In this document: positions 47,613-59,534 of the stretch, piece by piece
How the letters are laid out: every line of letters begins with the position of its first letter
How positions within the stretch are numbered: the first letter of the stretch is position 1
Assembly: GCA_028564925.1 (NCBI GenBank)
Contig: CM053033.1
Span: forward strand, 80,571,468-80,635,467
From: Lithobates sylvaticus
Lineage: Eukaryota > Chordata > Amphibia > Anura > Ranidae
Length of the DNA: 64,000 nucleotides
Direction: 5' to 3'
Notes under the pieces: generated by a model
Told to the model about the DNA's origin: nothing
The model's database searches: none
The model's input: only the letters and a program-made list of their open reading frames with translations
Position numbers and translations under genes: made by a program

Positions 47613-48877
47613 TAGTTTGCTTTCTTTGACATCACTGCCTTGGAAGCAGCATGGAATTAACTCACAGTGAATAATTCTAATTTTCACAAATGAAAATTAG
47701 AATTTTATGTGTTCCTCCCAAGCACAGAAAGGCATAAAGTTGGAATAGGTTTCACACAACTACACTGTATGTGCAGTGTACGGTATAGTTTAGTGAGAAC
47801 CAAACAAACAAATTCTCTCTAAAGCAAAAATGAAGGTGTTGCATGTGAAAACAATAAAATGTTGCTTGTACACACCACTTCCTCTATTACCCAGAATCCT
47901 GCAGCAATGGGCTAGGTCTGAAGGAGTTAAGAGACAAAATGGCTCATTCTCTATTCTTAAGTCCCCGGATGGATCTTTCAGCAACATCTGCCGTGTATCA
48001 TGGAGTAATCCTCCTTGCCTCCTTCCTCGCCAACTACTGCCATTCTGGGTTACCCTAATCTCTAAAGTGGACAATAACCATTAAAGCCCTACCTGGTGCT
48101 GGCGAGGATTAAAGGGCCGCAGGCTTTTTATTCGATGGGATTTAACAGAAGATACAAGGAGAGGAGGGGAGAAAAACAAGCTCCCCAAGACATAATCCAG
48201 CAGACTCAAAGTGACCCAATTCTTTTAGCGTAAGAAGTACTTGTCAGATTTCAGCTGAGGCGAGATAGAGTCAAGTGCGGAACCACTTAGAGACCAGCAG
48301 CGGTGGCGCCTTTCACACCAATAAAAGTGTTTGTGAGACAGTGACTTAAAGACTTAACCCTTTCCAAGACAAGAATTATTACAAACAAGAACTTAATCCT
48401 GATAGAATTTTAGAAGCATTAAAATCCCAACCATGAAAAACAAGCTGTTTTTAATGTCCTCATATCACAAACTGCCAGATACATGTGCATAAATTGGACA
48501 TTTAGCTCCTTTCTGCCGCCACTTCATAGCACTTAGTACTAGAAGAAGTAAGTAGCTCCGAACCAGGAAAAAAAAAGCTATTTAGAAGCCAGTCAGAAAA
48601 TTTGATAATTTCCAACAGGGATTTAAAGCAAACCTGTAGGGCAATGTCTGATGAGAGGGTCACATGCCCTCCATATCTGGAAGTACAGAATAATTCACTC
48701 TTTCCAGCAGGCCAGCAAACTGCAGGTACAGTATGTATAAGCAGAGAATATACTTTAAAAGCATCAAACACCTATTCTGTGGTTCAGCTTTGTGGCTTCC
48801 CAGGTCACACCTCAAAGGACTCAGCACAACCACTTGTGTCCAATGAGTGTCAGATGACCCAGGAAATAGCAGCAGTA
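47613..48877. other. No gene seen
   Basis: Intron sequence; open frames such as 47790-48074 and 48502-48771 (minus) show no domain. Confidence 0.4.
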
Positions 48878-49096
48878 AGGCTGTGTTAACACTAGTGCGA
48901 CTACAAAGACACGCAATTTCAAGTGCCACTTTCATACGATTTTAGATTCTGGCACTCAAGTCACTTCAAAGTAGTGCAGGAATCTTTTTAAAGTCACATA
49001 CATTTTAAATGGATTTCATTGAAATGAATGAGATGACACTTGTCATGCGACTTTGTGTCCAATGCCACATAAGTCGCACAAGTGTGAATGGAGCCT
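48878..49096. mobile_element. MITE with inverted ends
   Basis: Left AGGCTGTGTTAACACTAGTG and right CACAAGTGTGAATGGAGCCT are inverted repeats with a few mismatches; CGAC/GTCG continue the match inward. About 219 bp without coding content. Superfamily undecided (hAT-like). Confidence 0.6.
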
Positions 49097-49967
49097 AAAC
49101 CAGCATTTTGCAGATGTGTACAACAAAAAAGGCTGGCCAAAAGTGCAAATTCTTTGTCATAAAAAACAAACGTGTATTTGAACTACGTATTAAGCATTAG
49201 CATGTATCCTTTATTTCTCAATCAAAAATTTTATTGAATAAGTAGAAAAAAATGAAATATTTTTTTTTTTGAAAAAAAACGGATATTGAATCTGTATGAG
49301 AATGTTAGTAGTAGGAGTCAATTAAAAAAATTAAAGTATGTGTTCCTAGAATCAGACAAGTCAAAGCAACCAATAATATTTGATCTCCTTAAAAATAAGG
49401 GCAGAACTGCAACCACATTGACCTGCATTGTGCATTTTCAGATATCATTCACATAAATGTCCAGTCATCATTGTATAATGCGTTTTACCCTTAGTGCTCG
49501 TTAACCCAAGCTTGCACAATTCCACTGCTTGGTATCCATTTAAATGATTGACCTCCAACTCTGGAGGTGGCACCTTTAAAGGCGTCCCCCATAATTCAGC
49601 CCGTCAGCAGTATGTCGATACGAATAGCTTGGACTGTTGCTCCAAATGGCTTTCTGTGTAATCAATGAATAAAAGTATTTAAAAAATCAAATAATGAGGA
49701 AGGGGGTAAAGAAAGTGACCTGCAGTCAATTACGATGCTGTATATCAGAGGAAACAAAGTGCAATAAGTTTCACCACCATCCCTCAATACTCATGATTCA
49801 TGACCTTTCACCGGTCAATTGGAGGAACTGGTGACACTTGCAGTGGGGAAGCTATAAAAGATGGGACAATATTACTAGGGTTTTTTTTTTGTTTGTTTTG
49901 TTTTTTTAAAATAATGATTATTTTCTTTAAAGATGTTTGATGCGAGTTACATTTTTTTTATATTTGG

Positions 49968-50006
<39 letters not shown>

Positions 50007-50012
50007 TGCTCT
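49097..50012. other. No gene seen; long poly(A) near the end
   Basis: Intron sequence ending in an A run of about 32 bases (49971-50002), possibly the tail of a lost retrotransposon or the edge of the next element's target. Confidence 0.4.
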
Positions 50013-50591
50013 CTAGCCACTTGCCGACCGCCCCCTGTATATATACGTCGGCAGAATGGCACGTACAGGCAGAACCACGTACCTGTACGTGCCATTCTTC
50101 CGGCGGGTGGGGGGTCCGATCGGACCCCCCCCGGCCGGCGGGGACGGTCGGGATCGCTTCAGGAGCGATCCGGGATGAGGGGACGGCCAGTGGTTTCTGG
50201 CCACCCCCTCGCGATCGCTCCTGGCGAATCAGATGCTTCCTCTGTCTGTGTCAATCAAAACACAGGCAGAGGAAGTGATGTCACGCTCGGTGCGCCGGTC
50301 TATGTGACCGGAACGCCGAGCTGTGAACATCTAAAGGTTAGTGCACCAACAGTACACTGACACCAGTACACATAGGCACACAAAACACCCCCCTGTCACC
50401 CCCAGATCACCCCCCAGATCACCCCCTCCCCCCCCAGTCACAGTGTCACTAATTGCAGTGATCATTTTTTTACTGATCACTGCATTTAGTGTCAGTGTGA
50501 CTGTAATAACTGTCAGTGCAGTTAGTTTTAGGTCCAAGGTAGCCCCCCACCCCCCCCTAATAAAGGTTTAACCCCTTGATTGCCCCCCAGG

Positions 50592-51385
50592 TAACCCTTT
50601 CACCCCCTTTTGCCAGTGTCACTAAGCGATCGTTTTTCTGATCGCTGTATTAGTGTCACTGCTGTCGCTAGGTAACCATTTTTTTTTTTTTAGGTAACCG
50701 CCATGTTTATATAGGTTCATAAATAGGTTTATAGGTCAGGTACCCCCATATTACAACCTAAATAAAGGTTTTAACCCCTTGATTGCCCCTAGAGTTAACC
50801 CTTTCACCAGTGATCACTGTATAACTGTCACTGGTGACGCTGGTTAGCCAGTTAGTTATTTCGTTATTTAGGTTCCCCGTCAGGTTTTTATATAGCGTCA
50901 GGTACCCCCATATATTACCTAATAAAGGTTTTAACCCCCTGATTGCCCCTAGTTAACCCTTTCACCCCCTTTTGCCAGTGTCACTAAGCGATCGTTTTTC
51001 TGATCGCTGCATTAGTGTCGCTAGGTAACCATTTTTTTTTTTTAGGTAACCGCCATGTTTATATAGGTTCATAAATAGGTTTATAGGTCAGGTACCCCCA
51101 TATTACAACCTAAATAAAGGTTTTAACCCCCTGATTGCCCCTAGAGTTAACCCTTTCACCAGTGATCACTGTATAACTGTCACTGGTGACGCTGGTTAGC
51201 CAGTTAGTTATTTCGTTATTTAGGTTCCCCGTCAGGTTTTTATATAGCGTCAGGTACCCCCATATATTACCTAATAAAGGTTTTAACCCCCTGATTGCCC
51301 CTAGTTAACCCTTTCACCCCCTTTTGCCAGTGTCACTAAGCGATCGTTTTTTCTGATCGCTGCATTAGTGTCGCTAGGTAACCAG
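50592..51385 (+). repeat. Tandem repeat, unit about 350-360 bp
   Basis: AACCCTTTCACCCCCTTTTG starts at about 50592, 50955 and 51307, giving periods of 363 and 352. Each unit repeats GCGATCGTTTTTCTGATCGC, GGTAACCGCCATGTTTATAT and AGGTACCCCCATAT in order; the third unit is partial. Confidence 0.9.
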
Positions 51386-52307
51386 TTTTTTTTTTGTATT
51401 ACTGTTACGGGTGACGCTGGTTAGTTAGCTTGTTTTTTATACTGTCAGGGCACCCGCCATTTATTACCCAATAACGGTTTAACCCCCTGATCGCCCGGCG
51501 GGTGATATCAATTAGGTTTTAGGGTCAAATAAGGTCTGCGTCGCCCCAGGTTAGTGCCAGTACCGCAAACACCCACGCGCAAAGCATACACCTCCCTTAG
51601 TGGCACAGTATCTGAACAGATCAATATCTGATCTGATCAGATCTATACTAGCGTCCCAGCAGTTTAGGGTTCCAAAAAAAAACGCATTGTTAGCGGGATC
51701 AGCCCAGATACCTGCTAGCACCTGCGTTTTCCCCCTCCGCCCAGCCCAGCCCACCCAAGTGCAGTATCGATCGATCACTGTCACTTACAAAACACTAAGC
51801 ACACATAACTGCAGCGTTCGCAGAGTCAGGCCTGATCCCTGCGATCGCTAACAGTTTTTTTGTGGTAGCGTTTTGATTCAGTCGCTTCAGTCAGGAGCTT
51901 TTTTACCTGTGAATCTCAAAAAATAAAAAAAAATAAAATAGTTGTCGTTTTATTGTTCTCTCTCTCACTCTATTCTCTCTCTATTGTTGCTCTTTTTTTA
52001 CTCCATTCTATTCTGCAATGTTTTATTATGTTTTATTATGTTTTATTATGTTTTATCATGCTTGCTTTTCAGGTATGTAATTTTGTTTACTGTGTGTTTT
52101 AGTGTTGAGCATTTTTTTGTTTTCAGGTGCGCCATTCAGTTGCAACGCGGATTTATTTATCTTGACAGCAACAGCGTTTGCTCCCACGATACATAAAGCC
52201 GCGACTCCAACGCTGTAGGAGGTGATTTCACCACCACAGTTAAAAAAAAGAGCATATATGCCGAAGCATGGGGGCAGCAGGGGGGGGGAGGAGCGATTGG
52301 CTCCTAA

Positions 52308-52351
52308 TGCCACGTACATACGGTCGAAATTCCGACCGTGTGTACACGGCA
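52308..52351. mobile_element. 44-bp minimal Harbinger-type foldback
   Basis: Left TGCCACGTACATACGGTCG and right CGACCGTGTGTACACGGCA are inverted around a few bases, with TAA on each side (52305-52307 and 52352-52354). The CGACCGTGTGTA word is shared with the MITE at 4752-5167. It looks like an element reduced to little more than its two ends. Confidence 0.6.
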
Positions 52352-53589
52352 TAACTTTTGCGGGAGGATGCCCCCATGCATCGGCATATATAAATGGTGC
52401 ATGTATGCCCATCATTAGAAGTGGGTGGATGAAGGGAGGTATTCTAATGGTGGGCATACCCACCAATCAATCTCTTTTTTTCGTTCAGCCAAGAGGCTGC
52501 ATGAAAAAAAAAAGATTACAATATATGTCCAGTATGTTGCTGGACTTTGAATGGTTATACCAGAATGATGCCTGCAGGTTTAGGTATCATCTTGGTATCA
52601 TTCTTTTCAGCCAGTGATCGGCTTTCATGTAAAAGCAATTCTAGCGGGTAATTAGCCTCTAGACTGCTTTTACAAGCAGTGGGAGGGAATGTCCCCCCTC
52701 CCGGATATAAACCGCGCCATTGGGAAATTGGGAAAGCATTTTATCACACCAATCTTGGTGTGGTCAGATGCTTTGAGGGCAGAGGAAAGATCTAGGGTCT
52801 AATAGACCCCAATTTTTTCAAAAAAAGAGTACCTGTCACTGCCTATTGCTATCATAGGGGATATTTACATTCCCTGAGATAACAATAAAAATCATAACAA
52901 AGAAAAAAAATGGAAGGAACAGTTTAAAAATAAAATAAAAAAGCTAAATAAATAAAAAAAAAAACAAAAAAAAAAAAAAAAAGCACCCCTGCCCCCCCTT
53001 CTCTTGCGCAAAGGCGTACACAAGCGTTGGTCTGGCGTCATATGTAAACAGCAATTGCACCATGCATGTGAGGTATCACCGCGAAGGTCAGATCGAGGGC
53101 AGTAATTTTAGCAGTAGACCTCCTCCGTGAATCTAATGTGGTATCATGTAAAGGCTTTTAAAGGCTTTTAAAAATGTATGTAGTTTGTCGCCACTGCGTG
53201 TTTGTGCGCAATTTTAAAGCATGTCGTGTTTGGTATCCATGTACTCGGCCTAAGATCATATTTTTTATTTCATCAAAAATTTGAGCAATATAGTGTGTTT
53301 TAGTGCATTAAAATAAAAAAAAGTGTATTTTTTCCACAAAAAATGCGTTTGAAAAATCGCTGCGCAAATACTGTGTGGAAAAAAAAAATGCAACACCCAC
53401 CATTTTAATCTGTAGGGCCTTTGCTTTAACAATATATATAGTGTTTGGGGGTTCAACGTAATTTTCTTGCAAAAAAAAAATATGTTTTCATGTAAACAAA
53501 AAGTGTCAGAAAGGGCTTTGTCTACAAGTGGTTAGAAGAGTGGGTGACGTGTGACATAGGCTTCTAAATGTTGTGCATAAAATGCCAGG

Positions 53590-54655
53590 ACAGTTCAAAC
53601 CCCCCCCAAATGACCCCATTTTGGAAAGTAGACACCCCAAGCTATTTGATGAGAGCAATGTTGAGCCCATTAAATATTTTTTTTTTTTGTCCCAAGAGAT
53701 TGAATAATGAAAAAAAAAAAAATATATATTTTTTTTTTACAAAAAGTTGTCACTAAATGATATATTGCTCAAACATGTCATGGGCATATGTGGAAATACA
53801 CCCCAAAATACATTCTGTTGCTTCTCCTGAGTACGGGGATACCACATGTGTGGGACTTTTTGGGAGCCTAGCTGCGTACGGAACCCCAAAAACCAATCAC
53901 CGCCTTCAGGCTTTCTAAGGGTGTAATTTTTTTATTTCACTTCTCACTGCCAATCACAGTTTCGGAGGCCATGGAATGCCCAGATGGCATAAAACCCCCC
54001 AAAATGACCCCATTTTGGAAAGTAGACACCCCAAGCTATTTGCTGAGAGGTATTGTGAGTATTTTGCAGATCTCGCTTTTTGTCACAAAGTTTTGAAAAT
54101 TGAAAAAAGAAAAAAATTTTTTTTTTTTCTTTTACTTTCTTCATTTTCAAAAACAAATGAGAGCTGTAAAATACTCACCATGCCTCTCAACAAATAGCTT
54201 GGGGTGTCTACTTTCCAAAATGGGGTCATTTGGGGGGGTTTTGTGCTATTTTGGCATTTTATGGCCTTCGAAACGGTGATAGGTAGTGAGGAGTGAAATC
54301 AAAAATTTGCACCCTTAGAAATCCTGAAGGCGGTGCTTGGGTTTCGGGGCCCCGTACGCGGCTAGGCTCCCAAAAAGTCCCACACATGTGGTATCCCCAT
54401 ACTCAGGAGAAGCAGCAAAATGTATTTTGGGGTGCAATTCCACATATAACTATGGCATGTGTGAGCAATATATCATTTAGTGACAACTTTTTGAAAAAAA
54501 AAAAAATCTTTTTTATTTTTGTCTTTATTCAATCACTTGGGACTAAAAAAAAAAATATTCAATGGGCTCAACATGCCTCTCAGCAAATAGCTTGGGGTGT
54601 CTACTTTCCAAAATGGGGTCATTTGGGGGGGTTTTGTACTTCTCTGCCATTTTAG
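53590..54655. repeat. Large imperfect foldback, arms about 500 bp
   Basis: CCCCATTTTGGAAAGTAGAC occurs near 53608 and 54010 on the plus strand, and its complement near 54200 and 54600. The sequence between (CACATGTGTGGGACTTTTTG and its complement, CGCCTTCAGG and its complement) is mirrored around about 54110. The structure would fold into a long hairpin; the repeated 45-bp word marks the base and near-tip of each arm. Confidence 0.85.
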
Positions 54656-55111
54656 CACCTCAAGAAATGAAATAGGCAGTCATAAATTAAAAGCGGTGTA
54701 AATTCCAGAAAATGTACTCTAGTTTGTAGACGCTATAACTTTTGCGCAAACCAATAAATATACGCTTATTGGCATTTTTTTTTTACTAAAGACATGTGGC
54801 TGAATACATTTTGGCCCAAATGTTTGACTAAAATTGAGTTTATTAGATTTTTTTTATAACAAAAAGTAGAAAATCTCTTTTTTTTTCAAAATTTTCGCTC
54901 CTTTTCCGTTTATATCGCAAAAAATAAAAATCACAGAGGCAATCAAATACCATCAAAAGAAAGCTCTATTTGTGGGAAGAAAAGGACGCAAATTTCGTTT
55001 GGTTACAAAATTGCATGACCGCGCAATTACCAGTTAAAGTAGTGCAGTGCGAAATTGAAAAAAGACCTCTGGTCCTTAAGCTGACAATTGGTCCGGGGCT
55101 AAAGTGGCTAG

Positions 55112-56384
55112 AGCCAACAATTAGGTCTACAGTATGTATTTCAGCACATATACTTGTTTTGCATTTGTCTTCCTTCATTCTTACAGAAAAGCTACCCCCC
55201 CCCCCCCCTCCTTGCCACAAACCGTAAAAGTATATATAAATACTCTTACTGAATGACATTCATAAAGCAGTGGTATGGCCATACAGCAAGAAAAAAAAAA
55301 AAAAAAGAAAAAACTACTGCACATTTAAAAAGAACAGCAGTGTGTGTTTTACAAATGTGCATCTGCCAAGGCCAGCAGAGTTCAATATTTTTGATTTCAA
55401 TAATTTGAGAGCTTGCATAATGTACATTAGTATGGCCACTTACAGTCCCCATTGGCAGTGTGTGTAAGAGCACTGTTACCCTATAACAGAAAATGCCCGA
55501 TGGCACTTCAAGGCAGAACTCGCAGGCATTACTATATTTTTGAATATGACTATTTAAATGAGGGGGGAAGAACTCACACAAAAAGAAGTCCAAACCAGAA
55601 CCAGCAAAAAGCTAATCAACCAGAATCCATCAAACAAACAGTTAGGGTCAACAACCTGATGTGGTCAAAAGAAGAAGAAACACTGGTGATAACACATTCA
55701 AACGATAACGATAGTACAAAGAGGGAATCCAATTGCATAAGAGGCGGTAGATTCTCTCAGCGTGTAGCACCTCAAGAGTGTGGAGAAAAATTTCTTTACG
55801 ATGTTTTGAAAAAGGACTTAAGGAAGGACAACTCAGACACGATGGCAACAAGAAAGGCCACCTTGTGTGCGAGGTCAGGCAAAGGAATAGCCCTAATAAG
55901 TTCAAAAGGCATAACAACTAATACTACAGCGCATACAGTATATATATATATATATATTTATATTTAGATATAGATATAGAACTACATATTCTTGTGTCAA
56001 TAAATCTTTATGAAGTGTTCCAAAATCAGAAAACAGTTAATTTCATAACCAACCCTCTTCCTATGAAGTGCTCTGTGCTTTATACTTCATAAAGTGCTAA
56101 GGTGCTCCAAAAAAACATGCCTTGAAGTGTGGCACAAAGATTTTCAGCGTAAGGGTCAAATACGCTTATATCTGGTGAGGGGAGTGCTCAACAATCTTCT
56201 CGCAGATGCAAGGATCTGTCAGGAGTCCAGAAACTCATTGACATATACATATATATATATATATATATACATACATACACACACATACACATACACATAT
56301 ATACACACACACATATACATACACACACTAATTGCAAGCAGACAGATCACAGGTGAGGATGGTTACCTTTAATAGCCATTCAAA
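55112..56384. other. No supported gene; microsatellites
   Basis: The 171-codon frame at 55452-55967 has no domain and runs into a (TA)n repeat, so it is not reported as a gene. TA/CA microsatellites lie near 55938-55960 and 56240-56330. Confidence 0.4.
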
Positions 56385-56452
56385 CCCCTTTGCGTCAAAT
56401 TGTGTGCATGTTATCAGGCTAAACTCACCAGGGTATGTAAACTTTTGATCAG
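56385..56452 (-). mobile_element. Tc1 terminal fragment
   Basis: TTGTGTGCATGTTATCAGGC and CACCAGGGTATGTAAACTTT match the inner end of the Tc1 family at 44600-45674 (compare 45452-45500). Only this piece is left, and the GT minisatellite begins at its edge. Confidence 0.65.
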
Positions 56453-57050
56453 GGGTGTGTGTGTACATGTGTATGTGTATGTGTGTGTGTACGTGTGTAC
56501 GTGTGTACGTGTGTACGTGTGTACGTGTGTGTACGTGTGTGTACGTGTGTGTGTGTGTGTGTGTACGTGTGTGTACGTGTGTGTGTGTGTGTGTGTGTGT
56601 ACATGTGTGTACATGTGTGTACATGTGTGTACATGTGTGTGTGTGTACATGTGTGTGTGTGTGTACATGTGTGTGTGTGTGTACATGTGTGTGTGTGTAC
56701 ATGTGTGTGTGTGTGTGTGTGTACATGTGTGTGTGTGTACATGTGTGTGTGTGTGTGTGTACATGTGTGTGTGTGTACATGTGTGTGTGTGTGTGTACAT
56801 GTGTGTGTGTGTACATGTGTGTGTGTGTGTACGTGTGTGTGTGTGTGTACGTGTGTGTGTGTGTGTACGTGTGTGTGTGTGTGTACGTGTGTGTGTGTGT
56901 GTATGTGTGTACGTGTGTACATGTGTATGTGTGTATACATGTGTATGTGTGTATACATGTGTATGTGTGTACATGTGTATGTGTGTACGTACGTGTGTGT
57001 GTACGTACGTGTGTGTGTACGTACGTGTGTGTGTACGTGTGTACGTATAT
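56453..57050. repeat. 600-bp GT-rich minisatellite with TACGTG/TACATG words
   Basis: Alternating (GT)n broken every 8-24 bases by TACATG or TACGTG. The TACATG type dominates about 56600-56820 and the TACGTG type the two flanks. It is purine-pyrimidine alternating throughout, so prone to Z-DNA. All Cys-Val and His-Thr repeat frames over it are artefacts. Confidence 0.95.
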
Positions 57051-57249
57051 ATTTTTTTTTGTATGTATGGGATAAACTGTATGCGCTGTGGTACAAGTTA
57101 TTTGTATCCATTGAGACACAGGAGTGTGCCAAGGGTATCGAAACCAAATTACTACAGCCGTGGTTTGTTTTATGATGGAACTCAGGCAATTTTGGTGCCA
57201 TGGTAGACTTTTCAGCATGCCGATTAACTAGCCTTCAAGAGGGTAGGGA

Positions 57250-58840
57250 TGAACGAGTCAGATAGACCCGTGTTGGAAAACAGCTTACCTCACCAAGGAA
57301 AATCTGGCCTTGAGGGTCAGTCACATGGGAACAAAGAACAGTTTGTTTTTCCCATGCTGCTAGAATGTTAAGATGCAATGGTCTGAAGTGAAACTGGGCA
57401 TGTGGCACATCCATTAGACCTATGATTCTCATGTAGGCACAAACTGAGGGTTTCCTCTGGGTCTAAATAGCTTGGAGAGACAGTTTGTCTTGAGTTGGGA
57501 AAATTCTGGACAGGGCCATATTTAAACATCAAGCCCAAGTAGTCTTATCTGCGAGATGGGTTCAGTGATTACTTCCACTTGTTGAGAATTCAACCAAAGC
57601 TCTGCAAAGCCTGGTCTGTCAGATGTTGGCCAACAGGGAGGACGGATTCTTTAAAAGGAGATCGTCGAGGTAACCCACATGAATCCCCCAATCAGAGCAA
57701 AAAACCCAGGGGGACATGAAAATGCCAGAGGGGAGGGCAACAAATTGCTAACAATAGTCGCCCAATGTAAAAAACATAGAAGAAATGTGCAAGTAATTAT
57801 CCTGAATGTCTGAGGCTAAAAAATCCCATGGAAAAAGCCATTTAATGACCTTAAAGTTTCTATACAGAACTTTTGCATCTGCAGGAACAATGAGAGTTTT
57901 TAAATCCATAATGGACCAGACCCCCCCACCCCATTTAGTTTGGAAAGAGTTATTCTGTTGGTATGGGGTAATTACCACTTGAGAGAAGAGCTACTTAACA
58001 GAAGATCATATCAAAAAATCTTCCCACTGTCACAGGGAGAGAGGCAAGTGAAAATGTCTTTCTGGACCCAGGTGAGATTTTCTGGGACAAGAAGGCTTAG
58101 AAGTCCAACACATGCACCCCCCATTCAGACTCTGGAGTCAGGTCCAGCCTTGGTTGGTTTGGAGGGCAATGTACTTTTTACTAAAGTATGTTCCTGAAAG
58201 TCGAAACAGGGAGGCTTAGCAGGACAAAAGGAACCTTTCCTAACCTCAGAAGTAGAATATGTACTAGTGGGGTAGAACAGCCTTACCCTTTGTAATCTCC
58301 TTGATGTACTTATCCAAGGAGGTACTAAACAGGCATTTAAGTTCAAAGGGTAAAATGCTTAAGTAGCTCTTTGCACAGGAGCTCAGCTCACCAGCATTTA
58401 AGCCAAAGGCTCCTGCACATATGGATAAAGAGAAGACTCATTCTGGAATTCTGAAAAAATGTTTCCTCCAAGGCTTTCACGCAGTTGTGCAAGGTCATAG
58501 AAAAGAATTAGAAAACTCCTGACCAAGGCATCCATTAGGATGGAGCTAGGATCTCAGGCAAGCGTTTTGTTCAAATAGCAACAGTCTTACTGACAACCAT
58601 AAAATCAAATGCAGGTTGCATGACAAGGGCCTCTAACCTATTGTCTACAAAATCCTTGAACTGGGGATTATCGGGGGCTGCGAGGGTCTTGTTAAGGCAA
58701 GAAATGGTAACATCTACCACAGGGACTGCGAAGCACCCTGCAGCTAACACACTGCACCATGTGCTAAAGAGAGTGCACACAGCAGGATCCAATGCCTTCC
58801 AGCAACATTACAGGCTGGTTCCACTTCGTAAGTGAGAGAG
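57250..58840 (-). mobile_element. DIRS-type retroelement fossil
   Basis: Minus-strand remains of a DIRS-1-like (tyrosine-recombinase) retroelement: a gag-like part (about 58560-58840), a linker (about 58120-58350) and reverse transcriptase remnants (about 57600-57980). It is broken by several disruptions and lacks both ends, so it is an old, inactive copy. Parts are identified by resemblance to remembered DIRS proteins, not by a search. Confidence 0.6.
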
Positions 58841-58974
58841 AAAGAGCAAGAGAGAGAGCTAAAACCTCCATAGAAAGAAGGTGAGCTTCTGTCAGAGAAA
58901 AAAGTCCATCACCACAAGATAAGTAATTGCCAGACCATTGTTCCTAATTTTTATGAACAGTCTACTAACTGGTA

Positions 58975-59085
58975 TGGTACCAGCTAATTGGAGAAAAGCC
59001 AAGATATATCCCTGGGAACTACAGACCAGTTAGCCTAACCTCAATAGTATGCAAGCTCTTGGAAGGGATAAGGGACTAGATACAA
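58975..59085 (+). mobile_element. Non-LTR (CR1/L2-like) reverse transcriptase scrap
   Basis: One frame reads PGNYRPVSLTSIVCKLLEGI, the conserved box of CR1/L2/Jockey-type LINE reverse transcriptases. Nothing else of the LINE is kept here. Confidence 0.6.
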
Positions 59086-59089
59086 GATA

Positions 59090-59375
59090 TTAGTTATTGC
59101 TCTTCAAAGCCCTATGTCCCGTAGCTGTCTCCTGCTCCGTTGTTCTGTTATCAGCCTGAGAACATCTGACAAGTTCTGACACAGGAGATAAAAGCAGCCA
59201 GAGTTTTGTGTTTGGGAGGATGCTATAAATAGATTAGCACAGAGCTGAATGATTCAAAGAACAGTTCCCTACTTATGAGGAGAGGTGTGCCTTTCCTCCA
59301 ATCAGCTGTCTTGGCTGCATGCCCAGGCTTTACTGCAGTGCTAACCAGGAAGTGAAAATCTAACACAAGCTAAAC
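59090..59375 (+). repeat. Dispersed repeat R, copy 1
   Basis: Shares, in order, TCTCCTGCTCC, TTCTGTTATCAGCCTGA, GCTATAAATAGATTAGCA, CCAATCAGCTGTCTTGG and AACAGGAAG-like words with 60722-61035. A direct pair about 1.6 kb apart with about 80% identity by eye; class unknown. Confidence 0.7.
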
Positions 59376-59534
59376 TTTCTAAAGAATAAATAAAGCTGAA
59401 GACAGCAGCTATACATGTAAAACTTATGTAGAGAGATTAGTTTCATCCCTGTGTATCATCTGAGGCCGTTCACTTCACTGGGTATATGTGAGGGTTTTTA
59501 TACAATTTAATGCCAAATCATGTACATGTATGTC

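Larger units (their letters stand above)
50017..55107 (+). mobile_element. 5.1-kb DNA element with CTAG at both ends
   Basis: Ends CCACTTGCCGACCG and GGGGCTAAAGTGG match the terminal design of the TTAA-flanked element at 40425, but both flanks read CTAG (50013-50016 and 55108-55111). The interior has tandem 350-360 bp units, GC-rich leader-like sequence (about 51480-51900), a repeat body shared with 59535-60079, a large foldback (53590-54655) and the common 3' part. No transposase frame is left, so it is non-autonomous. Confidence 0.6.

Noticed and set aside
53590-54655. Possible CRISPR-like or regularly spaced repeat array
   Set aside because: The 45-bp word occurs four times, but in two orientations and with unequal spacing; it is a foldback, not an array.
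55452-55967. 171-codon plus-strand frame
   Set aside because: No recognisable domain, no splice context that fits QSOX2, and it runs into a TA repeat; treated as chance.
56328-57218. Long open frames of His-Thr or Cys-Val repeats on both strands
   Set aside because: They are translations of a GT-rich minisatellite, open in several frames on both strands at once, with no domain.
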